This document shows, one piece after another, positions 36,511 to 43,843 of a stretch of DNA of 64,000 nt (the first letter of the stretch is position 1; every line of letters starts with the position of its first letter). A program made the position numbers and the translations under genes. The notes below the pieces were generated by a model, which did not search any database, had not been told where the DNA came from, and saw only the letters and a list, made by a program, of their open reading frames with translations. This DNA comes from Laspinema olomoucense D3b (lineage in GTDB: Bacteria > Cyanobacteriota > Cyanobacteriia > Cyanobacteriales > Laspinemataceae), in contig NZ_JAMXFA010000003.1 in assembly GCF_025370785.1 (NCBI RefSeq), forward strand, positions 62,001 to 126,000. The letters run 5' to 3'.

Positions 36511-37377
36511 ATGAACAAATACGCAATTAATCAAATAATAAGGGTGTCCATCACCTCTTTAATTTTTACCGTTTTAACCAACATTAAACCCGCATCAAGC
36601 CTTGGACAATCCGGGAATGAGGTTCCAGTTTATCAAGAGATTGCCCAAAACTTTAACTGTGGGCAACATTTCCAAGAGTTCGGGGTTGAAGGTTCAATTA
36701 TCATTGGTGAATTAAACAGCGATCGCCTCTGGCAACATAACCCCAAACGCAATCAAACCCCCTTCCCAACCGCCTCAACCTTTAAAATCCTCAACTCTCT
36801 CATTGCCCTAGAAACCGGCGTTATTCCTCATGAACTAGCAGTTTTAACCTGGGATGGAATTCCTAGAACAATTCCCACATGGAATCGAGACTTGAATCTG
36901 AAAGAAGCATTTAAACTATCTGCCGTCTGGTTTTATCAAGTATTAGCGCGCCGCATCGGATATGAGCGAATGCAGCAATGGATAACCCAAGTCGGCTATG
37001 GTAATCAAAACATTGGCACGCCCGAGGAAATAGACCAATTTTGGCTCCAGGGAAACCTCCAAATCACCCCCCAACAGCAAGTGCAATTTTTGCGCCGTCT
37101 CTACAACAATAATTTACCCTTTTCTCAGCAGACCCTTTCCCTTGTCAAAGAGATTATGATTTATGAACAAACTACCGACTACACCATTCGAGCTAAAACG
37201 GGTTGGTTTGGATTTGGCAATGAATCACTCCAAAATATTGGCTGGTTTGTGGGGTATGTAGAAACCGGAGATAATGTTTATTTTTTTGCCACTAATATTG
37301 ATATTAACAAGCCCGAAGATGGACCGGCTAGACTTGAGCTAACTCGGCGCTGTTTGCAAGATATCGGAGTGCTGTAG
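36511..37377 (+). CDS. Class D (OXA-type) beta-lactamase
   Basis: 288 residues with a signal peptide (hydrophobic SITSLIFTVL, cleavage near KPASS). All class D landmarks are present: Ser89-Thr-Phe-Lys92 with the carbamylated lysine, Ser137-Ala-Val139, Tyr163-Gly-Asn165, the tryptophan in DQFWLQG, and Lys229-Thr-Gly-Trp232. The enzyme would act in the periplasm on penicillin-like antibiotics. The same fold occurs in BlaR-type sensors, but here there is no membrane-bound sensor part. Base use is like that of the neighbours and there is no flanking mobile element, so it looks like a resident chromosomal gene. It is read alone; a consensus promoter for the following gene starts 32 bp after its stop. 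Confidence 0.92.
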   Translation: MNKYAINQIIRVSITSLIFTVLTNIKPASSLGQSGNEVPVYQEIAQNFNCGQHFQEFGVEGSIIIGELNSDRLWQHNPKRNQTPFPTASTFKILNSLIALETGVIPHELAVLTWDGIPRTIPTWNRDLNLKEAFKLSAVWFYQVLARRIGYERMQQWITQVGYGNQNIGTPEEIDQFWLQGNLQITPQQQVQFLRRLYNNNLPFSQQTLSLVKEIMIYEQTTDYTIRAKTGWFGFGNESLQNIGWFVGYVETGDNVYFFATNIDINKPEDGPARLELTRRCLQDIGVL

Positions 37378-37408
37378 TGTCGTTTAAACCGCTACCAAAT
37401 TTCTTTTA

Positions 37409-37440
37409 TTGACATGAATTAGTCTACAATATGCTATAAT
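37409..37440 (+). promoter_or_regulatory. Sigma-70-type promoter, extended -10
   Basis: TTGACA at 37409-37414 and TATAAT at 37435-37440 are perfect consensus boxes, but the 20-base spacing is longer than ideal. The -10 is preceded by TGC, an extended -10, which would compensate. It predicts a start about 45 bases before the GTG at 37492. Confidence 0.65.
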
Positions 37441-37491
37441 AATTCCATACCATCTTCCCTAATTAATTAAGGAAACTGAGGATAGTCAATC

Positions 37492-37815
37492 GTGAAATCA
37501 ATTCATTTCATTGAGCGAGAACACGTCAATAAATTAATCCAAGTTTACCCCGACCGAGATGAGTGGGAAACCGGATACTGGGTGGTTAAACGTCAAAAAG
37601 CATTTGAGCTAATAGACGGTGAGCTTTATCTGCACCGGGGTCAGAAAGAACCGGCATTTTTCGGGGGGATTATTATCGGCTTTTACTGTTTTGATACCGA
37701 AGGAGTCGGGAGGATGAAAGAGAGGATTGTTTTTCGAGTCAAACGAGTGCCTGAGCTTGAGGGAACGGTCACCCCTCAAGAGGGATGGGGAAATGAACAG
37801 AAAACTGTTTATTAA
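37492..37815 (+). CDS. Hypothetical protein
   Basis: 107 residues from a GTG start, with GAGGA about 11 bases upstream and a consensus-like promoter at 37409-37440. Sequence such as EREHVNKLIQVYPDRDEWET, then GYWVVKRQKAFELIDGELYL, suggests a small alpha-beta soluble protein; GGIIIGFYCFDTEG is the most hydrophobic segment but too short to be a clear membrane helix. I do not recognise it. A MITE-like element begins 57 bases after its stop. A lone small protein behind its own strong promoter next to a beta-lactamase could be an accessory gene. Confidence 0.6.
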   Translation: MKSIHFIEREHVNKLIQVYPDRDEWETGYWVVKRQKAFELIDGELYLHRGQKEPAFFGGIIIGFYCFDTEGVGRMKERIVFRVKRVPELEGTVTPQEGWGNEQKTVY

Positions 37816-37871
37816 TTGAGGAAGTTGATCGCTTAGAATTCATCTGGACTCATCAGGACCCCAGTGAATAT

Positions 37872-37954
37872 TAGACCTCTTGCAAGAAAAAAGGATTGAT
37901 CCCCCCAACCCCCCTTAAAAAAGGGGGGCTTTTTAGAATTTTGCAAGAGGTCTA
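37872..37954. repeat. MITE-like palindromic element, copy B
   Basis: 83 bp with ends TAGACCTCTTGCAA and TTGCAAGAGGTCTA, perfect terminal inverted repeats of 14 bp. The interior contains GGATTGATCCCCCC and a strong hairpin, CCCCCCTT-AAAA-AAGGGGGG, followed by CTTTTT, which would also terminate transcription. Ends and interior match copy A at 19410-19496. Confidence 0.75.
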
Positions 37955-38091
37955 TTCAGCACTTCTTAATCAATCCGTATCGGGAACAAGGTTTAGACCT
38001 ATCTATGATTTTATGCGGTACTAGCTTGGGCTATTGCTATAATTGATTGAATATCTGAACAGAACTAACCCAGGACCTATTGAGGCCAGTT

Positions 38092-38385
38092 ATGACTTTA
38101 TCCCCTTCTACCCTACCGCCTTTAAATGGTTTACCCGCTTCCTTACCCCTAGAAGGAGCGGTGCGAATTGAGCTAGAAGCAGGAATTCCCATTTTTAGAG
38201 CATCAAATCAAGTTACCTCTCGGATTGCGACTTTATTAGACAAACAACAGGTTGAAGGGTTAAGCGAATTGGAGGAACAGGAGTTAGATGCTTATGAGGA
38301 AATTGATGATTATTTAAGTTTTGTAAATCGCACGATTCGCAATCTTTCCCTTCCCAATTCTACCCAGCCATCAATCAACGCTTAA
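38092..38385 (+). CDS. Small partner protein of an HNH endonuclease
   Basis: 97 residues from ATG 38092; an in-frame TTG four codons upstream is an alternative start. The protein is mixed: a proline-rich start, then an AVRIELEAGIPIFRA strand region, then helices with many acidic residues (GLSELEEQELDAYEEIDDYL). Its stop codon is separated from the ATG of the HNH gene by one base, so the two are co-transcribed and probably co-translated. The acidic nature and tight coupling suggest an antitoxin- or immunity-like role toward the nuclease; this is inference. Family not recognised. Confidence 0.7.
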   Translation: MTLSPSTLPPLNGLPASLPLEGAVRIELEAGIPIFRASNQVTSRIATLLDKQQVEGLSELEEQELDAYEEIDDYLSFVNRTIRNLSLPNSTQPSINA

Positions 38386-38386
38386 A

Positions 38387-38839
38387 ATGTCTCGTCCTTG
38401 GCTTTCTGAACAAATCCAAGCTGAAGTAAGACAGCGTGCTAAGGGACTCTGTGAATATTGTCATGCTTCAGAACAGTGGCAGTATGTTCAATTCACTATC
38501 GATCATATTATGCCGGTTGTTGCCGGGGGTTCTAACGACATTGATAATTTAGCCCTGGCTTGCTTTCACTGTAATCGTCGGAAGGGTCGCTCTCAAGCGG
38601 CGCTCGATTCTGAATCGGGAGAAACCGTCCAATTGTTTAATCCAAGGTGTGATAGATGGCGCAAACATTTTCGTTGGTCTGAGGATTGTTTGCGTCTGAT
38701 TGGTACAACTCCCATAGGACGAGCAACCATTGAAGCATTAGCCCTAAATCGAGAGCGGATTTTGGGAATTCGAGCGGCAGATTATGCAGTGGGCCGACAT
38801 CCCCCCTCAGAAGATATTAGCCCCATCCATCCTAATTAA
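38387..38839 (+). CDS. HNH endonuclease
   Basis: 150 residues. The HNH/zinc module is clear: CEYCHASEQWQYVQ, then the FTIDHIMPVVAGG histidine core, NLALACFHCNRRKG with the N and second cysteine pair, and the basic KGRSQAA. Members of this compact family are found throughout cyanobacteria and cut DNA with a metal ion. The C-terminal half (CDRWRKHFRWSEDCLRLIGT) is the family's usual extension. It is coupled to the small acidic gene upstream. Whether it is a defence nuclease or a selfish element is not decidable here. Confidence 0.9.
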   Translation: MSRPWLSEQIQAEVRQRAKGLCEYCHASEQWQYVQFTIDHIMPVVAGGSNDIDNLALACFHCNRRKGRSQAALDSESGETVQLFNPRCDRWRKHFRWSEDCLRLIGTTPIGRATIEALALNRERILGIRAADYAVGRHPPSEDISPIHPN

Positions 38840-38933
38840 TTACTGTGTGAGATAGATAATTGTACAGCATCATTCTCAACTCCGGCGGAGGTTTAAACCC
38901 CCGCCTAGTGTTGCCTTACATTGGGCCAACTTC

Positions 38934-40148
38934 TCACCGAGTGTTACTCAATTGAGCGGTTCTCACCGTGAGTTCTAGGGTTTGGGGACCCCGTTGAACT
39001 GTAAGACGCAGGTCGCGATTGACGCCGCTATTTTCGACGATGCGCTGCAATTGATCAGCGGTGGTGATGGGGGTTCCATCTACAGCAACGATCGCATCCC
39101 CAAGGCGCAATCGGGCCGCTTCTGCGGGGGAATCTCGCACCACTCGCATCACTAACACGCCGTTAATTTCCGGGACGATTAAGTTAGAATTCCGGTCCTG
39201 ATTGTTTTGGCGCGCTAGGTCCGGGGTTAAGGTGACCATCTGAATGCCGATAAAAGGATGAGCAACAGTCTCACCTTTGGCTAATACATCGGTGAGCGCT
39301 TTTGCTTTGTTGATGGGAATGGCAAATCCAATCCCTCTGGCATTGGGACGAATGGCGGTGTTAATGCCGATGACTTGGCCGCGATCGTTCAACAGGGGAC
39401 CGCCAGAGTTGCCAGGATTGATGGCGGCGTCAGTTTGTAGGAAGTCCACTCGTTTATCGGGAATGCCGACTTGGGAGGACGATCGCTCTAATGTGCTAAT
39501 AATCCCTAATGTGACTGTATTATCTAACCCAAATGGATTACCGACAGCGATCGCCCAATCTCCCACTCGCACTTGTGAGGAATCCCCCAAAGGTGCAACG
39601 GGTAATTGTTCTCCGGGGTCATCAATCTTGACCACCGCTAAATCAGTAACCACATCAGTTCCGCGCACTTCCCCCTCGAATGTGCGACCATCTTTTAAAG
39701 TCACCGTGACGCGATCGGCATCACTGACTACATGAGCATTCGTGAGAATTAACCCGTCACCGTCGATAATGAACCCTGAGCCCTGACCCCGCAACAGTTC
39801 TTCTTGCTGGGGGACTGGCACATCCGGTCCGAAAAACTCTCGAAACAAGGAATCATTAAAAAATGGGTCATCCCGACGGGTGATCGTGCGTTCGGTATCC
39901 AGGCGGACCACGGAAGGTCCGACGAGATCAACCGCTGTGGTGACAAAATTGCCTGCGCTTCCCGGGTTCTGTTTGGGTTGGAGGGCCACCGTTACCGGGT
40001 TGGCGGGGAGAGAATCCACCGCAGATAAGGAGGTTGCTGCCGCAGAGACAGACCCGAGGGGGTTCAACCAGGCGATCGCACTCCAAATCCCCATTAATAA
40101 ATAAGTGATAAGGGTTCGCCAATTCGCACAAAATTTAGAAAAAGACAT
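38934..40148 (-). CDS. HtrA/Deg-type serine protease with PDZ domain
   Basis: 404 residues. A hydrophobic N-terminal segment ([16 protein letters not shown]) anchors or exports it. The trypsin-like domain has the full triad: histidine in [11 protein letters not shown] (about 137), aspartate in [10 protein letters not shown] (about 167) and serine in NPGNSGGPL (about 248). A PDZ domain covers about 295-395 ([22 protein letters not shown]). This is the cyanobacterial HhoA/HhoB/HtrA group, which degrades or refolds damaged proteins in periplasm or thylakoid lumen. Which of the three it is cannot be settled by eye. It is transcribed alone. Confidence 0.95.
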   Translation of the reverse strand: MSFSKFCANWRTLITYLLMGIWSAIAWLNPLGSVSAAATSLSAVDSLPANPVTVALQPKQNPGSAGNFVTTAVDLVGPSVVRLDTERTITRRDDPFFNDSLFREFFGPDVPVPQQEELLRGQGSGFIIDGDGLILTNAHVVSDADRVTVTLKDGRTFEGEVRGTDVVTDLAVVKIDDPGEQLPVAPLGDSSQVRVGDWAIAVGNPFGLDNTVTLGIISTLERSSSQVGIPDKRVDFLQTDAAINPGNSGGPLLNDRGQVIGINTAIRPNARGIGFAIPINKAKALTDVLAKGETVAHPFIGIQMVTLTPDLARQNNQDRNSNLIVPEINGVLVMRVVRDSPAEAARLRLGDAIVAVDGTPITTADQLQRIVENSGVNRDLRLTVQRGPQTLELTVRTAQLSNTR

Positions 40149-40352
40149 CGTTATTATTTATATCCGTCCGTAGAGTAAGAGCGAAAATCGAGGAGGCGAG
40201 GGGTTACCCCATCACCCTCCCCTGATTCCACAGTATAACGAACTCCGCTGCACTCACAATCCTCTGAAGATAGATTACGCAATTCCGGAAAGTTTTGGAG
40301 TTAACCCCAAACCCTTGCCAGAAGTCGCTTCCCTATTCCACATCAAACACAA

Positions 40353-40418
40353 GAAACCGGGGTTTTGCCCTCATTTGTGCCTCTTATCCAGAACTGGGAT
40401 AAAGAAACCCGGTTTCTA
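40353..40418. repeat. AAACCGGG-ended inverted-repeat element, copy 1
   Basis: The ends are AGAAACCGGGGTTT and AAACCCGGTTTCT, inverted copies with one extra G. A similar structure, AAACCGGGATTTTGT ... ACAAACCCGGTTT, lies at 62002-62074. The interiors are only weakly alike, so family membership rests on the ends. Confidence 0.55.
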
Positions 40419-40613
40419 GTCTCTCCTGTACCAACGCGGTCTAATTTTTCAGACTATCAGAAAATTTTCCAAAACCAGTTCCCTTCAAACCCAAGGAATT
40501 GTTATCTGATGAAATTTCTGAATAGGAAAAACCGGGCTTCTCTTTTTAAGGAATTGCTAATTCGTGAATATGGGAGCAATCAAACGACGTGATGACCGCT
40601 ACTTTACGGGAGG

Positions 40614-40651
40614 TTTAGGGGGTCAAAAACTTTCAAGGTAGACCCCCTAAA
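40614..40651 (-). terminator. Hairpin after the hspA stop
   Basis: TTTAGGGGGTC (40614-40624) and GACCCCCTAAA (40641-40651) form a perfect 11-bp stem directly downstream of the Hsp20 gene on the minus strand. The loop is 16 bases and no clear U-run follows. Confidence 0.55.
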
Positions 40652-40657
40652 ATCACT

Positions 40658-41098
40658 TTAGCCAATGTTCACTTTAACGACCTTGTTTTTCTCCTCTTCT
40701 GCTTTGGGCAAATTTAGCTGGAGAATGCCATTTTTGTATTCCGCCTGCACTTCGGTATTTTTGACCCGGGCGGGGAGGGGAATCACCCGGCGGAATTGAC
40801 CATAGCGAAATTCGCTGCGGGTCATGCCTTGTTGTTCGGTGCGAGTTTGGGAGTGACGTTCTCCACTAATGGCTACAGATTCAGCGGTGACTTGAACGTC
40901 GAAGTTCTCGGGTTCCATGCCGGGAATTTCTAGTTTTAAGTGAATAGCATCGCTGGTTTCGGAGATTTCGGCAGGGGGAACGAAGGTTAGTCCGCCGTTT
41001 TCAGTTTCTGGGGAGGAAGAAATGGTGTCAAATAAGCGGTTCATTTCCCGTTGTAGTGTGTCAATTTCCCGAAAAGGGGAATAACGAATGAGTGCCAT
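40658..41098 (-). CDS. hspA: Small heat shock protein Hsp20 (alpha-crystallin family)
   Basis: 146 residues. ATP-independent chaperone that holds unfolding proteins and stabilises membranes. The start MALIRYSPFREIDTLQREMN is the standard cyanobacterial HspA N-terminus, so ATG 41098 is preferred over the in-frame codon at 41116; GAGGAGG lies nine bases upstream. The alpha-crystallin domain shows IHLKLEIPGMEPENFDVQV, VAISGERHSQ, and RVIPLPARVKNTEVQAEY, then the A-x-x-x-n-G-I-L motif as YKNGILQLNLPK. The 5' leader can hide the ribosome site in a hairpin (41108-41153), suggesting translational heat control. A hairpin follows the stop. Confidence 0.96.
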   Translation of the reverse strand: MALIRYSPFREIDTLQREMNRLFDTISSSPETENGGLTFVPPAEISETSDAIHLKLEIPGMEPENFDVQVTAESVAISGERHSQTRTEQQGMTRSEFRYGQFRRVIPLPARVKNTEVQAEYKNGILQLNLPKAEEEKNKVVKVNIG

Positions 41099-41107
41099 AA
41101 TAGGTTG

Positions 41108-41153
41108 CCTCCTCAAGAATTGATGTTAGGGTGAGGTAGGAATCGCTTACCTC
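41108..41153 (-). promoter_or_regulatory. Candidate RNA thermometer in the hspA leader
   Basis: On the minus strand the leader contains CCUACCUC (complement of 41133-41140), then 18 bases, then the ribosome site GAGGAGG (complement of 41108-41114). CCU-A-CCUC pairs with GAGGAGG over seven base pairs with a single bulged A, hiding the whole site nine bases before AUG. The same CCUACCUC can instead pair with GAGGUA just upstream (complement of 41148-41153), giving two exclusive folds. Cyanobacterial Hsp17 is known to use a short leader thermometer. Confidence 0.5.
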
Positions 41154-41250
41154 TTTCTGGAATTAATATATCTAAGTTAAGGGGAGGGTTAAGTTCGGTT
41201 TTGTGTATGGGTTGAGTGTAAATTACCGCACCTGTAGGGAGGCGTAAGGA

Positions 41251-41321
41251 GGATAACTACAGCAAGTGGTGACGTTGAACATTGAGGATTAACGACAGCA
41301 ATTCGTGACGTTGCACATGGG
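41251..41321. repeat. Imperfect tandem duplication of about 36 bp
   Basis: Two adjacent units share ACAGCAA and, a few bases on, GTGACGTTG and ACAT in the same order (start points 41251 and 41286). Only two copies are present. Confidence 0.5.
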
Positions 41322-41518
41322 GAAGCTGGTAAAATCCTTGGGGGGTAGAGCAGTTTGGCCCGGTTTTAACTGAGTTTGGCGATGAGGTGGGGGTTTGGGC
41401 CTCTGTAGGGGCTTGTTTTTGTGGGGGGTCTCCCGGATTGCGGTTTAAACCTGGTGAATACCCCGGCGTTCGGATTCAAGGGAAGAGGCGCTTTTTCCTT
41501 GGGGTGAGCGCTTTGCCG

Positions 41519-43075
41519 ATGATTCACTGTTGTTTATTTGGACTGTGGTTTTTGCTTATGTTGAGATTGACTCGCGATCGCCTTTACAAATCCCTGAAAT
41601 CGCTCAATTTACTGGCGTTGACGCTGACATTGGTCAGTTTACCGTCCCCGGTGAAGGGACAAACCGCACCCCCTGCACCTGCGCGCTTTTGTCAGTCGCT
41701 GTTGGAACCGACGATCGCCGGGATTATCAATCGTCCGGAATTGCGGCGAGCAAGATGGGGTATTTTAGTAGAAACTTTAGAGGGGGGAGGCGATCGCACC
41801 CTTTATCGTCGCGATTCTGAGCAGTTTTTCATTCCCGCCTCTAATGCCAAATTGCTCACAAGTGCCGCAGCGTTGCATCATCTCGGTCCAGACTTTCGGA
41901 TTCGCACCTCGGTTTATGGTTCTAATCTGACTGGGGACCGGATCGACTCTGTGCGGATTGTGGGACGAGGAGACCCGACGATTGGGAAAACTCAGCTAGA
42001 GGCGATCGCCCAACAACTGCAGCAACAAGGTATCGGTCAAATTGGCGAAATCATCGGGGAAGATGGTTATTTCATCGGTTCTCCCGTCCATCCCAACTGG
42101 GAATGGGAAGACGTGCAGGCGGGATACGGTGCACCCGTAAACAGTCTGATTTTTAATCAAAATAGCGTGGATTTTACCTTAACTCCCCAGGGATTAGGAC
42201 AACCGCTATCCTTGACTTGGGCGAATCCCACGGAACAAACCCGATGGCAAGTTGAAAATCGGTCCCGGACGGTTTCGACGGATGCGCCGGAATTTTTGGA
42301 GGTGGGGAGAGAGTTGACGCGACCGATTGTGCGAGTCTCGGGTCAGTTGCACGTGGGGTCACCGGCAGAAGAGGTTTCGATTTCTGTGGTGGAACCGGCA
42401 CAGAACTTTTTAGGGTATTTCCGCCAAGCGTTGAATGGGGTGGGAATTACCACCGGACGGGAGATAGTGAGTGACCAGTTTAGAAATATGCCGAATCAGC
42501 AGGAATTAGCGGCGATCGTCTCACCTCCTTTATCTGAAATGACTGTTGAAGTTTTGCAAAAAAGTAACAATCTTTATACAGAAGTCATGCTGCGATCGCT
42601 TGGGGCAAATCCCCAAGGCAAAGGCAACAATCCTTTGCCAGAAGAAACTCGGGAGGCCGGTTTACAAGTGTTGAAAGCCGCTTTAACCGACTTGGGAGTC
42701 GATCCGACCAGTTACGATTTAGTCGATGCTTCCGGACTCTCTCGCCGAAACCTAGTCAGTCCCCAATCTTTGGTACAAACCCTGCGAGGGATGGCGGATT
42801 CTCCCTATTTTGACATTTACCGGGAAGCGTTACCTTTAGCGGGGGTGAGTGGTACATTGCGGACCCGGTTTCGGAATACCCCGGGGGCACAAACGGTCCG
42901 GGCCAAAACGGGTACATTAACGGGGGTATCTGCTTTATCGGGGTATGTTCCCAATTCGGAGTATAATACATTGTTGTTTAGCATTGTCGTTAATCAATCG
43001 GATCAATCCTCGGCAATATTGAGAACGGCGATCGATGAAATTGTGGTGTTGTTGACGCGATTGGAACGCTGCTAA
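41519..43075 (+). CDS. dacB: D-alanyl-D-alanine carboxypeptidase/endopeptidase (PBP4, peptidase S13)
   Basis: About 518 residues from ATG 41519. A hydrophobic export signal (SLNLLALTLTLVSLPSPVKG) follows a basic stretch; ATG 41558 is an equally possible start. The three penicillin-binding motifs are Ser108-Asn-Ala-Lys111, Ser349-Asn-Asn351 and Lys463-Thr-Gly465. A long insert between the first and second motif, with GRGDPTIGKTQLEAIAQQL and GAPVNSLIFNQN, is the hallmark of the S13 (PBP4) class. It trims and cleaves peptidoglycan cross-links in the periplasm. It is transcribed alone, divergent from hspA. Confidence 0.95.
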   Translation: MIHCCLFGLWFLLMLRLTRDRLYKSLKSLNLLALTLTLVSLPSPVKGQTAPPAPARFCQSLLEPTIAGIINRPELRRARWGILVETLEGGGDRTLYRRDSEQFFIPASNAKLLTSAAALHHLGPDFRIRTSVYGSNLTGDRIDSVRIVGRGDPTIGKTQLEAIAQQLQQQGIGQIGEIIGEDGYFIGSPVHPNWEWEDVQAGYGAPVNSLIFNQNSVDFTLTPQGLGQPLSLTWANPTEQTRWQVENRSRTVSTDAPEFLEVGRELTRPIVRVSGQLHVGSPAEEVSISVVEPAQNFLGYFRQALNGVGITTGREIVSDQFRNMPNQQELAAIVSPPLSEMTVEVLQKSNNLYTEVMLRSLGANPQGKGNNPLPEETREAGLQVLKAALTDLGVDPTSYDLVDASGLSRRNLVSPQSLVQTLRGMADSPYFDIYREALPLAGVSGTLRTRFRNTPGAQTVRAKTGTLTGVSALSGYVPNSEYNTLLFSIVVNQSDQSSAILRTAIDEIVVLLTRLERC

Positions 43076-43843
43076 TTTTCTAGGTCGTTCCATCTCTCCC
43101 GGAATTGCCCCCTGCTGCAATAGTTGTAGGGGGTCGAACCGGCCACCTAGGCAAGTTGAAAAGAAAAAAAAATCTACATATTTTTAATAAAAATTAACAA
43201 TAAATCCCGGATGGGGAGTGGCAATTCCCCAGAGTTTTTAGTTAGGGTTGAATGATCCACAGATTGCGGTTGCCTCAACTCTGACTTGACAAAACAGGGA
43301 TTAGAAATTACTGTAAACAGAACAACTGGGATAAAATTTCCAGCCTCCCCCTGGAACTCCTCAAAACTTAACACTCTATATCCCCCCAAGCGTAAAAAAC
43401 CCAGAAAGACAAAGCAGCTAGAGTGAGGGAGTTTGAAGAGGGGTCGGGAGTTCTCCCGGGTCTCAATCAAGGGGACAATTCTGCGCCATCCTGTTTCTTG
43501 GAAAATGGAGGAGTGATTTGCTTTTCACCCCTGCAGGAATGATTTAAACTAAACGATATAGCGATATCTATTTGGGGAAAAATTCAGAAGATATAGAGCA
43601 GGGGTCAAGCCAAACTCCAGGACCCAAAAGCGCGATCGCCTCGGGAGCAACACCGAGCAATTTGGTCCATGAAACAGCACCGGGGAAATCGCACCGGATC
43701 CAGGGGTGAAAGAACTTCTATAGACTAAAGACCCACAGGGATAGAGAGGAAGCGAGGGGAGGCCATCTGCCGAAGAACGCTCCATACTCCCAGGCTGTGA
43801 TTAACCATCATGATAGACGGAGCTGCAACCACTAGGGTGAATT
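43076..43843. other. Long intergenic region before the multi-PAS kinase
   Basis: About 770 bp. A hairpin CCCCCT/AGGGGG (43108-43133) follows dacB and may end its transcript. An AT-rich tract lies at 43165-43205. The minus-strand frames here are rich in proline, serine and arginine and have no ribosome sites; none is believed. Confidence 0.5.

Larger units (their letters stand above)
40149..40657. other. Repeat-containing intergenic region
   Basis: About 510 bp between the HtrA-type gene start and the Hsp20 gene end, both on the minus strand. It holds the inverted-repeat element at 40353-40418 and the hairpin at 40614-40651. No credible gene. Confidence 0.5.
41099..41518. other. Divergent hspA / dacB intergenic region
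   Basis: About 420 bp. It contains the hspA leader, an AT-rich stretch near 41160-41180, where a promoter may lie, and the 36-bp duplication at 41251-41321. No further gene. Confidence 0.5.

Noticed and set aside
40365-40592. 75-codon plus-strand frame
   Set aside because: Starts within an inverted-repeat element and lacks a ribosome site.
43174-43785. Two minus-strand reading frames in the region before the multi-PAS kinase
   Set aside because: Low-complexity composition, no ribosome sites, no recognisable motifs.
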